From positions 372,001-436,000 of the forward strand of contig JACKEJ010000008.1 in the NCBI GenBank assembly GCA_020633055.1: a stretch of 64,000 bases of DNA. The letters are read 5' to 3'. A model generated the notes under the pieces. It had not been told where the DNA came from and ran no database searches. It was given only the letters and a program-made list of their open reading frames with translations. Within the stretch, counting starts at the first letter, position 1. Every line of letters starts with the position of its first letter. Below, one piece after another: positions 41,205 to 53,774 of this stretch. The position numbers and the translations under genes were made by a program. Origin of the DNA: Sandaracinaceae bacterium (GTDB taxonomy: Bacteria > Myxococcota_A > Polyangia > Polyangiales > Houyiibacteriaceae).

Positions 41205-42735
41205 TGAACGCCCCACGCATCTTCGGTCGTCCCACCCAGCGCCCCACCCCTTCCCTCGTTCGCCGCATGGTCGCCCCGGCCCTCGGGGCCGCCAGCCTGG
41301 TCGGGGCGACGGTCGCAGGCTGCAACCCCGCCACGTTCGTGGACCTGGCGGATGACGCCCCTGTCGTCGCTCTGGGGCGGCCAGACGGTTTCCGACGCAC
41401 CGGATACGGCACCACGGTGGCGTCCATCGAGGGCCCGCTGGGCAACGGCGCGCTGGCGACACGTCTGGCTGTCGGGGGCGGCCCCGACACGGGCACGTGG
41501 ATCTACGACGTGTGGAACGCGGACGACGTGGGGACCTTCCGCATCTCGAACACCGCCTGCGAGACTCCCGCCGACGACTGCGTCACGGGCACCGGGTCGG
41601 CCATCACAGGGTTCCCACAGTATGGCGGTGAAGGAGCGTGCCTGGCCATCGGCGAGGCCAGCGCCAACCAAGTCCGCATCAAGTGCGAGTCCAGCCCGGG
41701 GAACGCGGTCGCTCTGTCCGCTGGGGTAGGCGCCGCGCTCGAATTCGGGTTCGCGGTGGCCGGGGTCCCGGCCGGTGCAGCGACCGACGCACGCAGCGTC
41801 GTGCTGACGGGCGCTCCCGCAGCGGGCTCCGGGCGCGGCACGCTCTTCCGGATTCCCCCAACCGGAGCACCCAGCGAGCTGAACGAGATCGTCGACACCG
41901 CGGGCGTCGTGAGCGGCAGAGCGCGCCTGGGCGAGGCCATCGCGACCGCGTCGCTGCCCGACGCCGCCACCCGGAGCACGAGCTTCCCCACCGTCCCGCA
42001 GCTTGGCGTGGACACACCGTTCCTGGCCGCCGTGAGCGCGCCGGGAGACGACCGCGTGCTGATCGTGGTCGTCGGCGTCGACCCACTGAACGCCAACGAC
42101 ATCGACGCGCAGGTGCTGGCGTGCTTCGACGGCCCGGCAGGCTTCGGTCAGGCCCTCGTCGCAGGAGACGTCGATGGGGACGGCATGCCCGAGGTCTACA
42201 TGGGTTTCGCGGAGACCACCACGGACCACCCGGGCACCGTGCACGTGTTCGACGTGGCCGACCTCACCACGCTGGAGGCCGGCTGCACCGACACCACCGA
42301 CGTGGACGATCCCGCCCTCACGGTGATCGCGTGCCCCACACTGAACGGCGTGGACTGCGTTGGCAGCGCGTTCGGCTCGGCGCTCGCCCTGGGGGACGTG
42401 AACGCCGACGGAACGCTCGACCTGATCGCGGGCGCGCCGCGCACGACCGTCGAGGAGACGCTCGGCGCAGGCGGCGTGTTTGCGCTCGCGGGCTCGGCCA
42501 CCGGTGTGGACGGCGCGATGGCCTCGTTCATGCGCATCTCGCATCCCGGCACGGACGACCGGCTGGGCGCGTCGGTCGCGACGCTGCGCACGCACTACGG
42601 CATCACGGGCGTCACCCCGCGTCATGAGGTGGCCGCGGGCGCCCCCGGGGCCAACACCGCCTTCATCTTCCTCTGCTCGGGGCTGGGCGACGACGCGTCT
42701 ACCACCGGCGATCGGTGCCTCGAGCTCGCTACGGA

Positions 42736-42739
<4 letters not shown>
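41204..42739 (+). CDS. Lipoprotein with FG-GAP-like repeats
   Basis: 511 residues. Signal peptide and lipobox ATVAGC (Cys about 40). Repeated segments of the integrin-alpha/FG-GAP type follow: FGFAVAGVPAG, LVAGDVDGDGMPEVYMGF, LALGDVNADGTLDLIAGAP, each with a DxDxDG or DxNxDG calcium loop. They should form a beta-propeller. ATG 41204 overlaps the PEGA gene stop, and the sigma-54 regulator overlaps this gene's stop, so the three form one operon. Ligand unknown; a surface sensor or adhesion role is possible. Confidence 0.75.
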
Positions 42740-44169
<1,430 letters not shown>

Positions 44170-44224
44170 GGCCTCCCTCGCACTGCACGCGTGCGTGTCG
44201 CACCCGGCGCGCAGCCGACTCGCG

Positions 44225-44253
44225 TTGCCCCCGTGACCGGCCCGCGCTAGTGC
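44225..44253 (+). promoter_or_regulatory. Promoter-like pair for ychF
   Basis: TTGCCC (44225-44230), 17 bases, TAGTGC (44248-44253), seven bases, GTG 44261. It fits the leaderless pattern seen across the window. Confidence 0.45.
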
Positions 44254-44260
44254 TGCGCCC

Positions 44261-45367
44261 GTGGCTCTCTCCGTAGGAATCGTCGGGCTGCCCAACGTCG
44301 GCAAGTCCACCCTGTTCAACGCGCTGTCCGAGAAGCAGCAGGCCGAGGCCGCGAACTATCCGTTCTGCACCATCGACCCGAACGTGGGCGTGGTGGACGT
44401 GCCCGACCCGCGCATGGAGACGCTGGTCAAGTACTTCAAGCCGCAGAAGATCATCCCCGCGACGGTCGAGTTCGTCGACATCGCGGGCCTGGTCAAGGGC
44501 GCCAGCAAGGGCGAGGGGCGCGGCAACGCGTTCCTCACGAACATCCGCGACTGCGACGCCATCGCGCACGTGGTGCGCTGCTTCGAGGACCCGAACGTGG
44601 TTCACGTGGACGGCCGCGTGAACCCCATCGGCGACGTCGAGACCATCGAGACCGAGCTCATCTTGAAGGACCTCGAGACCGTCACCAAGCGGCTCGAGAA
44701 GGCGCGCAAGGCCTCGAAGGGCAACGACGCGAACGAGAAGCGCATGGTCACCGTGTGCGAGGCGCTCGAGGCCGCGCTCGACAAGGGCGAGCCCGCCAAC
44801 ACCGTCACGTTCGACACGCCCGACGACCTGCGCGCCTGCAAGGAGCTGGGGCTCATCACGCGCAAGCCCATGTTCTTCGTGTGCAACGTGAAGGAAGAGC
44901 AGCTGAGCCAGATGGACAGCGACCCGCTGGTAGCCCAGGTGCGCAAGCTGGCCGACGCGCGCGGCGTGCCGCTGGTGGTGATCAGCGCGGCCATCGAGGC
45001 CGAGATCATGCAGCTCCCCGAGGAGGACCGCGCCGACTTCCTGGCCAGCCTCGAGCTGCCCGAGCCGGGCCTGCACACGCTCATCCGCACGGGCTACGCC
45101 ATGTTGGACATGATCACGTACTTCACCTGCGGCGAGAAGGAAGTACGCGCCTGGACCATCAGCCGGGGCACCAAGGCTCCGGGCGCGGCCGGCAAGATCC
45201 ACTCGGACTTCGAGCGCGGCTTCATCCGCGCCGAGGTCATGGCCTACGAGGCCGTGGAGGAATACAAGTCCGAGGCCGCCGTGAAGGCCGCCGGCAAGCT
45301 GCGGCTCGAGGGCAAGGAGTACGTCGTCGTGGACGGCGACGTGATGCACTTCCGCTTCAACGTGTGA
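44261..45367 (+). CDS. ychF: YchF/OLA1-type translation-associated P-loop NTPase
   Basis: 368 residues, normal for YchF. G1 GLPNVGKST (8-16), effector region and G3 DIAGLVKGASKGEGRGN, the NxxE specificity element in FVCNVKEEQL that makes YchF prefer ATP, a coiled-coil insert (about 125-200), and the C-terminal TGS domain (EVRAWTISRGTKAPGAAGKIHSDFERGFIRAEVM). It binds ribosomes and is linked to stress response. GTG 44261 has a -10-like box at seven bases and no Shine-Dalgarno sequence. Monocistronic by appearance. Confidence 0.95.
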   Translation: MALSVGIVGLPNVGKSTLFNALSEKQQAEAANYPFCTIDPNVGVVDVPDPRMETLVKYFKPQKIIPATVEFVDIAGLVKGASKGEGRGNAFLTNIRDCDAIAHVVRCFEDPNVVHVDGRVNPIGDVETIETELILKDLETVTKRLEKARKASKGNDANEKRMVTVCEALEAALDKGEPANTVTFDTPDDLRACKELGLITRKPMFFVCNVKEEQLSQMDSDPLVAQVRKLADARGVPLVVISAAIEAEIMQLPEEDRADFLASLELPEPGLHTLIRTGYAMLDMITYFTCGEKEVRAWTISRGTKAPGAAGKIHSDFERGFIRAEVMAYEAVEEYKSEAAVKAAGKLRLEGKEYVVVDGDVMHFRFNV

Positions 45368-45377
45368 GCCCGCCGCT

Positions 45378-46058
45378 TCAGCGCTGCTGGAGCGTGATGG
45401 GCACCTGCACCATCGTGAAGGACGACTGCGCCGGAAAGCGCAGCGTGCCGAGGGCCGTCGCGACGCAACGGTGGAGCGCGGCCTCGTTCAACGAAGACTC
45501 GACGGGCTCGATGCGGGTGGCGCGGCCCTCCAGCGAGATCACGAACCGTACCCGCAGCGTCCCGGCCAACGCGGGGTCGCGGGTGAGCGCCACGTCGAAG
45601 CAGCGGCGATAGGCGGGAAAGCGCGTTCGGACGACCCTCGACACGACCTCTCGCTCGAGCGCCCCTTGGGTGTCGATGCGGCCGAGGCGCACCACGGGGG
45701 GGAAGGCGTCGACGGTCCCGATCCGGCCGCCCTGCGAGTCGTCGAGCATCGGCATCTCTTCGACCGGGCCGTCTCCGGCCGGGCTCTCGGCGAGGTCCGC
45801 GTCTGCCTGTGCGCCGTCGCCTTCTTCACTCGTTGCGCTTGGCTCGTCGGGGCTCGCGCTCGGTTCGGCCTCGGCCTCGCTCGACGCTTCTGCGCTCGTG
45901 CTGTCCCCCTGGTCGGCCGTGGTCGACGCCTCGCCGCCCGCGGTGGACTCCGTGGCGGGGGCCTCGGTCGCCGAGACCTCGGACCCCTGGGCGCCGGAAG
46001 AACATGCGGCGAGGGCGAGCAGCAGGGCGACCAGACTCGTGCGGTGGTTGCGCGACAT
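45378..46058 (-). CDS. Lipoprotein with AgmX/PglI-type TonB-like C-terminal domain
   Basis: 226 residues. Lipobox LAAC near residue 19. Residues 25-95 are a Ser/Thr/Glu/Ala low-complexity tether. The C-terminal 110 residues fit the AgmX/PglI C-terminal (TonB-C-like) domain: LEREVVSRVVRTRFPAYRRCFDVAL, AGTLRVRFVISLEG, EAALHRCVATALGTLRFP, with the paired Cys typical of this group. In Myxococcus such proteins are linked to gliding machinery. TATCTT (46071-46066) sits seven bases before ATG 46058. It is divergent from the acyl-CoA dehydrogenase. Confidence 0.75.
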   Translation of the reverse strand: MSRNHRTSLVALLLALAACSSGAQGSEVSATEAPATESTAGGEASTTADQGDSTSAEASSEAEAEPSASPDEPSATSEEGDGAQADADLAESPAGDGPVEEMPMLDDSQGGRIGTVDAFPPVVRLGRIDTQGALEREVVSRVVRTRFPAYRRCFDVALTRDPALAGTLRVRFVISLEGRATRIEPVESSLNEAALHRCVATALGTLRFPAQSSFTMVQVPITLQQR

Positions 46059-46121
46059 GCCGGAGAAGATACACCGAGGCTCCCCTGGCGCGCGCGGCGT
46101 ATACCCCGTAGACCTGCCGCG

Positions 46122-47288
46122 ATGGATTTCAACCTCAGCGAAGAGACGCGCCTTTTTCGAGACTCCTTTGTGCAGTGGGTGGAGCGCGAGCTGAAGCCCC
46201 TCGAGGAGAAGCACCGGATCACGCTGGACGAGGAGATCCCCGCGGACATCGTCAAGCGCGTGCGGCAGCAGTCGGCGGAGCTGGGCTTCTGGGGCCACCA
46301 CATGCCCGAAGAGGTGGGCGGCGGCGGCATGAGCGAGGTCGACGGCATCGCGCTGCGCGAGGCCTGCGGCGCGACGGGCTCCGTGTTGGCGTCCTTGGCG
46401 CTGGCCGGCCCCGAGGGTCCGTCGCCCATGCACCTGGTGTTCAACGAGGCGCAGCGCGAGAAGTACCTGAAGCCCCTCATCAACGCCGAGACCACCTGCT
46501 GCTTCATGCTCAGCGAGCCCGGCGCCGGGTCCGACGCGCAGAACATCAGCACCAAGGCCGAGAAGCGCGGGGACAAGTGGGTGCTGAACGGGGTGAAGCA
46601 CTTCATCTCGAACGGGCACAAGGCCGACTGGGGCGTGGTCTTCGCGCTGAACGACGCGGACAAGCGCGCGCGCGGCGGCATCAGCGCGTTCATCATCGAG
46701 CGCGACCAGTGGCAGGTGGGCCGCATTCACGGGGCCATGGCCGGCTTCGAGGGTCAGGCCGAGATCGTGCTCGAGGACGTCGAGGTGAGCCCCGAGAACG
46801 TGGTCGGTCGCGAGGGCTATGGCTTCGCCGAGGCCATGCGCTTCCTGGGCGCGGGTCGCCTGCACATCGCAGCCGGCGCCGTCGGTGTGGCGCAGTTCCT
46901 GCTGGACATGGGGGCTGACTACGCCGGGCAGCGGCAGTCGTTCGGCAAGCCCATCGGCGCCTACCAGGGCATCCAGTGGATGCTGGCGGACTCGGCCACC
47001 GAGATCTACGCGGCGCGCAACATGATCTACCACTGCGCGTGGCTCATCGATCAGGGCAAGGACGCCGCGAAGGAGATGAGCATGTGCAAGCTGTTCGCCA
47101 CCGAGATGGTGAACCGCGTGTGCGACCGCGTGCTGCAGATCCACGGCGGCATGGGCTGGATGAAGGAGACCCGCACGGAGGGCTTCTACCGCTCACTGCG
47201 CGTGCTGCGCATCGTCGAGGGCACGAGCGAGATCCAGCGCATGATGATCGCGCGCGCCGTGCTCGGCGAGGTAGCCCGCCGCGGCTGA
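46122..47288 (+). CDS. Acyl-CoA dehydrogenase
   Basis: 388 residues, standard length. FAD/substrate signatures CFMLSEPGAGSD (about 126-137) and the C-terminal QIHGGMGWMKE plus RIVEGTSEIQR, whose VEGTS glutamate is the catalytic base in most acyl-CoA dehydrogenases. It forms the alpha,beta double bond in acyl-CoA, passing electrons to ETF. TAGACC (46109-46114) is seven bases before ATG 46122. The chain-length preference cannot be told from the sequence. It is divergent from the AgmX-like lipoprotein, with 63 bases between. Confidence 0.9.
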   Translation: MDFNLSEETRLFRDSFVQWVERELKPLEEKHRITLDEEIPADIVKRVRQQSAELGFWGHHMPEEVGGGGMSEVDGIALREACGATGSVLASLALAGPEGPSPMHLVFNEAQREKYLKPLINAETTCCFMLSEPGAGSDAQNISTKAEKRGDKWVLNGVKHFISNGHKADWGVVFALNDADKRARGGISAFIIERDQWQVGRIHGAMAGFEGQAEIVLEDVEVSPENVVGREGYGFAEAMRFLGAGRLHIAAGAVGVAQFLLDMGADYAGQRQSFGKPIGAYQGIQWMLADSATEIYAARNMIYHCAWLIDQGKDAAKEMSMCKLFATEMVNRVCDRVLQIHGGMGWMKETRTEGFYRSLRVLRIVEGTSEIQRMMIARAVLGEVARRG

Positions 47289-47301
47289 GCGCGGTCCAGT
47301 C

Positions 47302-47329
47302 TTGACCCCCGCGCGCGGCTCGGTACGGT
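47302..47329 (+). promoter_or_regulatory. Promoter-like pair for the lipoprotein at 47336
   Basis: TTGACC (47302-47307), 16 bases, TACGGT (47324-47329), six bases, ATG 47336. It has the best -35 match of the leaderless-type promoters here. Confidence 0.5.
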
Positions 47330-47335
47330 GACGGG

Positions 47336-48778
47336 ATGTGGCGCTCCAACTCCCGTGCGGGGTCTCTTCGGTGGGTGATGGCGGTCACGTGTGTGGTCGG
47401 CGCGTGCGTGAGCGGGTGCGGGGATGGCGCGTCGAGCGCTGCGGACGCAGGCACGGACGGAGGCACAGGGTCGGATGCGAGCACGCTGGATGGTGGCGCC
47501 CCTGACACGGGCGCGACCGACGCTGGCGCGACCGACACCGGCGCGACTGACACCGGAGCACAGGACGGCGGTGGCGCTCTGGATGCCGCGCACGACGCTG
47601 GAGAGCAGACGGACGCGGGCGCTGCCACCGACGCCGCGCCAGATGCCGAGAGCGACGTGGGCGTAGACGCCGGGACGAGTCTACTGGACCAAGACGGCGA
47701 CGGATGGACGCCGGCGGATGGCGACTGCTGCGACGCGGTGGGCGCGTGCGCCGAGCCGGCCATGGTGAACCCCGGCGCATACGAGTTCCCTGGAAACGGG
47801 GTGGACGACGACTGCGACGCGAGCACGCTCGACAACGCCGCACCCACAACGTGCTCGACGGCCGCGCAGTTTGAGCCCATCGGGCCCCTCGACGTCATGC
47901 GCGCCATGGAGCTGTGCCAATACACCAGCGAGAGCCCGCCGCTCGCGCAGCGCCGCTGGGGTGTCGTGTCAGCGAGCCTCCACCTGGCCGATGGGTCGGG
48001 GGTGCCGACGGGCTCACAGGTGGGGGTCATGACCGCCTATGGACCCAACGTGACGCCACACGCCGGCGCGACGTTCGCGGCGCTGTCATCGGGCACCGCG
48101 CGCGCGCCGAGCGATCCGGGCTACGTGGCCCCCCAGAACGGCTCGCAGCCGGGGCAGGAGGGGAACTACGACGCGCAGACGATGGTCAGCGCTCCGGCCG
48201 CGTACCTGAGCGCCAACGGGGGAGCCCTACCGGCATCGACGTGCGCGCCCACTTGCGCGGGGCCGAGTTGCACACAGGCCTACGACAGCGTGGCCCTGAC
48301 CGTGCGCATCCGCGTGCCCACCAACGCGCGTTCGTTCTCGTACCGGATGAAGTTCTACACGGCCGAGTTCCCCGAGTTTGCGTGCTCCACGTACGAGGAC
48401 CGCTTCGTGACCCTGCTGAGCAGCGCAGCGGCGGGGCTCCCCACGGACGGCAACATCGCGATCGACAGCCAGCTCGCGCCCATGACGGTGAACAACGGCT
48501 TCGTGCAGGTGTGCTTCCCGCCGGTAGCGGCGCCGCCTGGGACCTGCCCCAGCGGCACGCTCGAGCTGGTCGGAACCGGCATGGGTGGCTGGGGCTCGAC
48601 CCTGACGGACGGTGCGGGCACGGAGTGGCTGACGAACACCGCGCCCGTCGTCCCCGGGGAGACCATCACGCTCACCTTTGCCATCTGGGACGCGGGAGAC
48701 CACAACGTCGACAGCATCGTGCTGCTGGACCGCTTCCGGTGGAGCGACCAGCCCGCCAGCGTGACGATGTCCAAGTGA
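47336..48778 (+). CDS. Secreted lipoprotein with MopE-like metal-binding motif and anchor-type domain
   Basis: 480 residues. Lipobox ACVSGC. Residues about 30-105 are a Thr/Asp/Gly/Ala-rich tether (GATDTGATDTGA). The DQDGDGWTPADGDCCDAVGAC ... GVDDDCDAS block (about 119-165) matches the putative metal-binding motif of MopE-type surface proteins. The rest, with RVPTNARSFSYRMKFYTAEFPEF and ITLTFAIWDAGDHNVDSIVLLD, fits the choice-of-anchor family of sorted surface proteins. Function unknown; likely surface-exposed. It has its own promoter and no operon partner. Confidence 0.7.
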   Translation: MWRSNSRAGSLRWVMAVTCVVGACVSGCGDGASSAADAGTDGGTGSDASTLDGGAPDTGATDAGATDTGATDTGAQDGGGALDAAHDAGEQTDAGAATDAAPDAESDVGVDAGTSLLDQDGDGWTPADGDCCDAVGACAEPAMVNPGAYEFPGNGVDDDCDASTLDNAAPTTCSTAAQFEPIGPLDVMRAMELCQYTSESPPLAQRRWGVVSASLHLADGSGVPTGSQVGVMTAYGPNVTPHAGATFAALSSGTARAPSDPGYVAPQNGSQPGQEGNYDAQTMVSAPAAYLSANGGALPASTCAPTCAGPSCTQAYDSVALTVRIRVPTNARSFSYRMKFYTAEFPEFACSTYEDRFVTLLSSAAAGLPTDGNIAIDSQLAPMTVNNGFVQVCFPPVAAPPGTCPSGTLELVGTGMGGWGSTLTDGAGTEWLTNTAPVVPGETITLTFAIWDAGDHNVDSIVLLDRFRWSDQPASVTMSK

Positions 48779-48838
48779 GCCCGGGCGGGCCATGTCGAAA
48801 ACTGGACACGTGCGCAGGGGTCGGGCGATACGCGCCCC

Positions 48839-49366
48839 ATGCGCGCGCTCACACTGCACGGAATGCTCGGCCGGGTCCTGACGGTGGTCCTGTGGGGCCT
48901 GCTGCTGGCGCCGTTTGGCCTGCGCGGCTGCGCATCGAAGCCGGTGGACCCGCGCTTCGCCGAGCCCGAGGCCACCGTGCGCACGCTCTTCACCGTGTAC
49001 GACGTGGCCGACCTCGAGGAGGCCGAGGTGCAGGCCCTGCTGCGCCAGCGGGTGCAGTTCCAGGTGCGCGACCGAGACGCCTACGAGGCATGCTTCGCCG
49101 ACTGGCGCGACCCGCACGACGAAGGGCTCGCGGGCTTCGTGTTCGGGCGGCTCGCCGCGCTCAAGGGGCACCTGCGCTACGAGCCCTCCGCCGACGGCCG
49201 CAGCATGCGCGTGATCCCCATGCGCGAAGGCGAGGCCGGGCACCCCGTGGTGTTGCGGCGCACCGACGACGGCTGGAAGATCGCGCTCCGGGAGAGCGTG
49301 CCCGACGAGCTGCGTCAGCGGCTCTACCGGGTGTACGAGGAGGCCCGCCGGCGCGAGCGGGGCTGA
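48839..49366 (+). CDS. Small lipoprotein, unknown
   Basis: 175 residues. Signal peptide ending in LRGC (about residue 31), a lipobox variant. The mature part is alpha/beta with DLEEAEVQALLRQRVQFQVRDRDAYEACFADW and a terminal VLRRTDDGWKIALRESVPDELRQRLYRVYEEA resembling the DUF4878/SnoaL-like accessory fold. TGGACA (48803-48808), 18 bases and GATACG, six bases before ATG 48839, are promoter-like. Convergent with spoVR. No function assigned. Confidence 0.6.
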   Translation: MRALTLHGMLGRVLTVVLWGLLLAPFGLRGCASKPVDPRFAEPEATVRTLFTVYDVADLEEAEVQALLRQRVQFQVRDRDAYEACFADWRDPHDEGLAGFVFGRLAALKGHLRYEPSADGRSMRVIPMREGEAGHPVVLRRTDDGWKIALRESVPDELRQRLYRVYEEARRRERG

Positions 49367-49376
49367 GCGCGACGCG

Positions 49377-50933
<1,557 letters not shown>

Positions 50934-50937
50934 GCGC

Positions 50938-52047
50938 CTACTTGCCCTTCCCCAGGAAGTCGCGGATGGACTCGACGATGCGGTCGCGGTTGGCGATTTC
51001 GCTGACGATCACGCCTTCGTGCCCTACGAAGTGCTGGCGCAGGTCCTTGATGAACTGCCCCGAGCCGTAGGGGCTGTCGACCTGCCCGTAGCAGAACACG
51101 TTGCTGGCCGGGATGATGCGGTTGCGCAGGATGTCGACGCAGGTGAGCGTGTCCTCCGCGCTCCAGTTGTCCCCGTCCGAGAAGTGGAACGGGTAGATGT
51201 TCCACTCGGTGGTCGGGTAGTCGTGCTCGATCATGTTCGCGCACAGCTTGTAGGCGCTGGAGATCATGGTGCCGCCCGACTCACGCGTGCGGAAGAAGGT
51301 GTCGCGGTCCACCTCGCGCGCGGCGGCGTCGTGGATGATGAAGCGCGTCTCGATGCCCTTGTACTGGCGGCGCAGCCACGTATCGATCCAGAAGGACTCG
51401 ATGCGCACGATCTCCTTCTGCTCGTCGCCCATGGAGCCGGACACGTCCATCATGTAGATGAGCACGGCGTTCGTGACGGGCTGGTCGTCGGTCTTCCACG
51501 AGCGGTAGCGCATGTCGTCACGCGTGGGGATGATGACGGGCCGCGCCGGGTCGTAGCTGCCGAGCGCGATCTGCCGGCGCAGCGCGCTGCGGAAGGTGCG
51601 TTTGAAGTGACGCAGCGAGTTGGGTCCCACGCGCCGGATGCCGACGTAGCGCTCCTTCTGATCGACGATGGCGCTCTTGCCCTTGGGCTTGATGTTGGGC
51701 AGCGAGAGCTCCTCGCCCAAGAGATCGGCCAGCTCCTCGAGCGACAGCTCCACCTCGATGGCGTGCTGCCCCGGGTCGCTGCCGGCCTTGTCGCGGCCGT
51801 CACCTTCGCCGGGCTCGCCGCCGATCGGGTCGCCCGCCTCGCCTTCTCCCTGGCCGACACCACCTTGCTGCTTGCCACCGAAGCGGAAGCGCGGGATGTC
51901 GATGTGGGGCACGGGGATGGAGACCACGTCCTTGCCCTGCTTGCCGAGCATCTCTCCCTTGGAGATGTACTGACGCAGGTTGTCGCGGATCTTTCCCCGC
52001 ACGATCTTGCGAAACCGAGTGTGGTCCTGATCGATCTTGAGGGACAC
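50938..52047 (-). CDS. YeaH/YhbH (DUF444) family protein
   Basis: 369 residues from GTG 52047. The VWA-like fold with a MIDAS motif DVSGSM (about 203-208) is in the middle. The N-terminus is basic (DHTRFRKIVRGKIRDNLRQYI), and a Gly/Glu/Asp-rich linker of about 40 residues separates the two parts. It is normally co-encoded with SpoVR and the kinase PrkA. No prkA lies in this window on either side, which is unusual. TAGGCT (52058-52053) is five bases before the GTG. First gene of the yhbH-spoVR unit. Confidence 0.9.
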   Translation of the reverse strand: MSLKIDQDHTRFRKIVRGKIRDNLRQYISKGEMLGKQGKDVVSIPVPHIDIPRFRFGGKQQGGVGQGEGEAGDPIGGEPGEGDGRDKAGSDPGQHAIEVELSLEELADLLGEELSLPNIKPKGKSAIVDQKERYVGIRRVGPNSLRHFKRTFRSALRRQIALGSYDPARPVIIPTRDDMRYRSWKTDDQPVTNAVLIYMMDVSGSMGDEQKEIVRIESFWIDTWLRRQYKGIETRFIIHDAAAREVDRDTFFRTRESGGTMISSAYKLCANMIEHDYPTTEWNIYPFHFSDGDNWSAEDTLTCVDILRNRIIPASNVFCYGQVDSPYGSGQFIKDLRQHFVGHEGVIVSEIANRDRIVESIRDFLGKGK

Positions 52048-52218
52048 GCTTCAGCCTAACAGGCTCTCGACGCGAATGCGCACGTTCTGCTCACCGACCG
52101 GCGGATGCAGACGGGCGACGTGGATCGCGGCCCGCGCGCGCGCCGCACCACACGGTCACGCCGAAGCACGTCCACGGTGGACGGGAGCACGATTCCGGCC
52201 CAAGACCTCCCCATTGTC

Positions 52219-53424
52219 ATGCTTCGCTTGTCCTTTGCCGCCCCACCTTTGCTGGGCCTGGCCTCGTGTCTGGCTCTCTCCCTCTCGACCCCGCTGTCCG
52301 CTGCCGCCCAAGCGGACCCGCCGGACGGTGGCGCAGACAGCGCGCTCCCAGCGACCGAGAGCCCCGACACGGCCACCCCCGAGGACGGCCGTCCCGAGAC
52401 CGTGAGCCCCGACACCGCCGCCCCCGAAGAGGCGCGCCCCGAGAGAGCGCGCCCTTCCGCCCTGAGCCCTGCGGATGCCGCGCAGCTGAGCGATGAGCTC
52501 CCGAGCTCCGACGACGCCCCCCAGGGACGCGACGAACCCGAGTCGCGCCGCTCTCGCCGGTTACGCCTGAGCGCCGAGCACTTCGACGTGTCCGTACGCC
52601 AGCTGCGGCGAGGTCGCGCCATCGCGGCCACCTCCGTCGCCTTCCTGTACGCGGGCCTGTGGACGTACAACTACTTCGCGTGGTGGCACGGGACGCCCAC
52701 GACGCCCTTCCAGACCGAGTGGGACGGGTACTTCGGCGTGGACACGTACGGCGGCGGGGCCGACAAGATGGGCCACATGTACATGAACCTGCTGCTGTCG
52801 CGGGCCACCACGGGCATCCTGCGCTACGGGCGCTTCGAGACCGTGCCGGCCAGCATCGCGGGGGCCACGCTGTCCTGGCTGTCCTACCTGCTGGTGGAGC
52901 TGCGCGACGGCGCGCACGAGTTCGAGTTCAGCTTCGGGGACCTCTTGGCCAACTCGCTGGGCGTGGGGCTGGGCCTGCTCTTCACGCACGTCCCCGAGGT
53001 GGACCGCTACGTCAGCCTGCGCATGATGTACTGGCCCTCGAAGGACTTCCGCCGCAACCCCTCGCTGAACTTCAACGAGGACTACAGCGGCCAGACGTTC
53101 CTCTTGGCGTTCCACCCCGCCGCGTTCGGCGACCGGGTTGGGTTCTTCCGCTACATCGACTTCGTGGTGGGCTTCAACGCCCGCAACTACCTGCCCACCC
53201 CGCCGCGAGACAGCGGCCGCCCCGAGCGCCAACACCTCTACTTCGGGTTCGCCCTGAACCTGCAAGAGGTGCTCAACCGCGGTCTCTTCAACCGCCCGCG
53301 CGCCGAGGACAACCGCGCGCAGGAAGCGGCCCGAGGGTTCTTCGCCGACTGGGCGGCCGAGCACATCCAGGTGCCGTTCACGGCCGTCCCGCTGATTCAG
53401 ATGCAGCGCACGAACCACAACTGA
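52219..53424 (+). CDS. DUF2279-family membrane/periplasmic protein
   Basis: 401 residues from ATG 52219. Signal peptide (to about 30), then a Pro/Glu/Asp-rich tether (about 33-95). The folded part carries the DUF2279 pattern: AGLWTYNYFAWWHG, TYGGGADKMGHMYMNLLLSRAT, TLSWLSYLLVELRDGAHEFEFSFGDLLANSLGVGLG. The GADKxGH box is the most conserved part of the family. Predicted periplasmic or membrane-linked protein of unknown role. It precedes the capsule operon by 350 bases and is probably independent of it. Confidence 0.75.
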   Translation: MLRLSFAAPPLLGLASCLALSLSTPLSAAAQADPPDGGADSALPATESPDTATPEDGRPETVSPDTAAPEEARPERARPSALSPADAAQLSDELPSSDDAPQGRDEPESRRSRRLRLSAEHFDVSVRQLRRGRAIAATSVAFLYAGLWTYNYFAWWHGTPTTPFQTEWDGYFGVDTYGGGADKMGHMYMNLLLSRATTGILRYGRFETVPASIAGATLSWLSYLLVELRDGAHEFEFSFGDLLANSLGVGLGLLFTHVPEVDRYVSLRMMYWPSKDFRRNPSLNFNEDYSGQTFLLAFHPAAFGDRVGFFRYIDFVVGFNARNYLPTPPRDSGRPERQHLYFGFALNLQEVLNRGLFNRPRAEDNRAQEAARGFFADWAAEHIQVPFTAVPLIQMQRTNHN

Positions 53425-53655
53425 GCGGGTGGTCAGTGTAGCGGCCGCCCACCCCTGACACAGATGTCACAGCGGCAGGGCCATCCGGGCCGGCTTGTCA
53501 GGGCTGAGCGTGTAACGAGCCGGACATGTGAGCGAGATTGCCGGGCATTTGGTGCCCACCCGATGCACGGATGGGCCTCTGGTCCGCGTCTGGCCCACTA
53601 CGTGCATGGTGCGCGGGTGTCAGTCCCGTTACACGAGGTGAAATCTGTCACGCGT
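53425..53655. other. Spacer upstream of the capsule promoter, with TGACA/TGTCA inverted repeats
   Basis: No gene seen. GGGTGG (53427-53432) and CCACCC (53449-53454) could pair as a hairpin after the DUF2279 gene. TGACA (53456-53460), four bases, TGTCA (53465-53469) is a short inverted repeat. These fit control elements of the capsule operon. Confidence 0.4.
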
Positions 53656-53683
53656 TTGACAGACACCTCCATGCCCCTACACT
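53645..53683 (+). promoter_or_regulatory. Consensus-like promoter of the kps operon with overlapping inverted repeat
   Basis: TTGACA (53656-53661), 16 bases, TACACT (53678-53683). The -35 box is the exact consensus, the only one in the window. CTGTCA (53645-53650), six bases, TGACAG (53657-53662) overlaps it, which is where a repressor would block polymerase. The predicted leader of about 85 bases to ATG 53775 is long for this genome. Confidence 0.6.
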
Positions 53684-53774
53684 CCGGCCGCGTCACCCGG
53701 GAGGTGACCGAAAACGAGCCCCACTGAGGGTCTGGCTCGCTCCACTTTCGGCCACCCTGACCGACGTCATTGCC

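Noticed and set aside
39411..41462. Minus-strand frame of 683 codons, opposite the PEGA protein
   Set aside because: No domain or signal peptide; it contains the complement of the NPDGTQ repeats (VLGSVW); the plus-strand protein is well supported.
42715..42735. Upstream GTG start for the sigma-54 regulator
   Set aside because: It would add seven residues overlapping the FG-GAP gene; the GTGA overlap at 42736 and the closer receiver start (KQILVADDE) are preferred.
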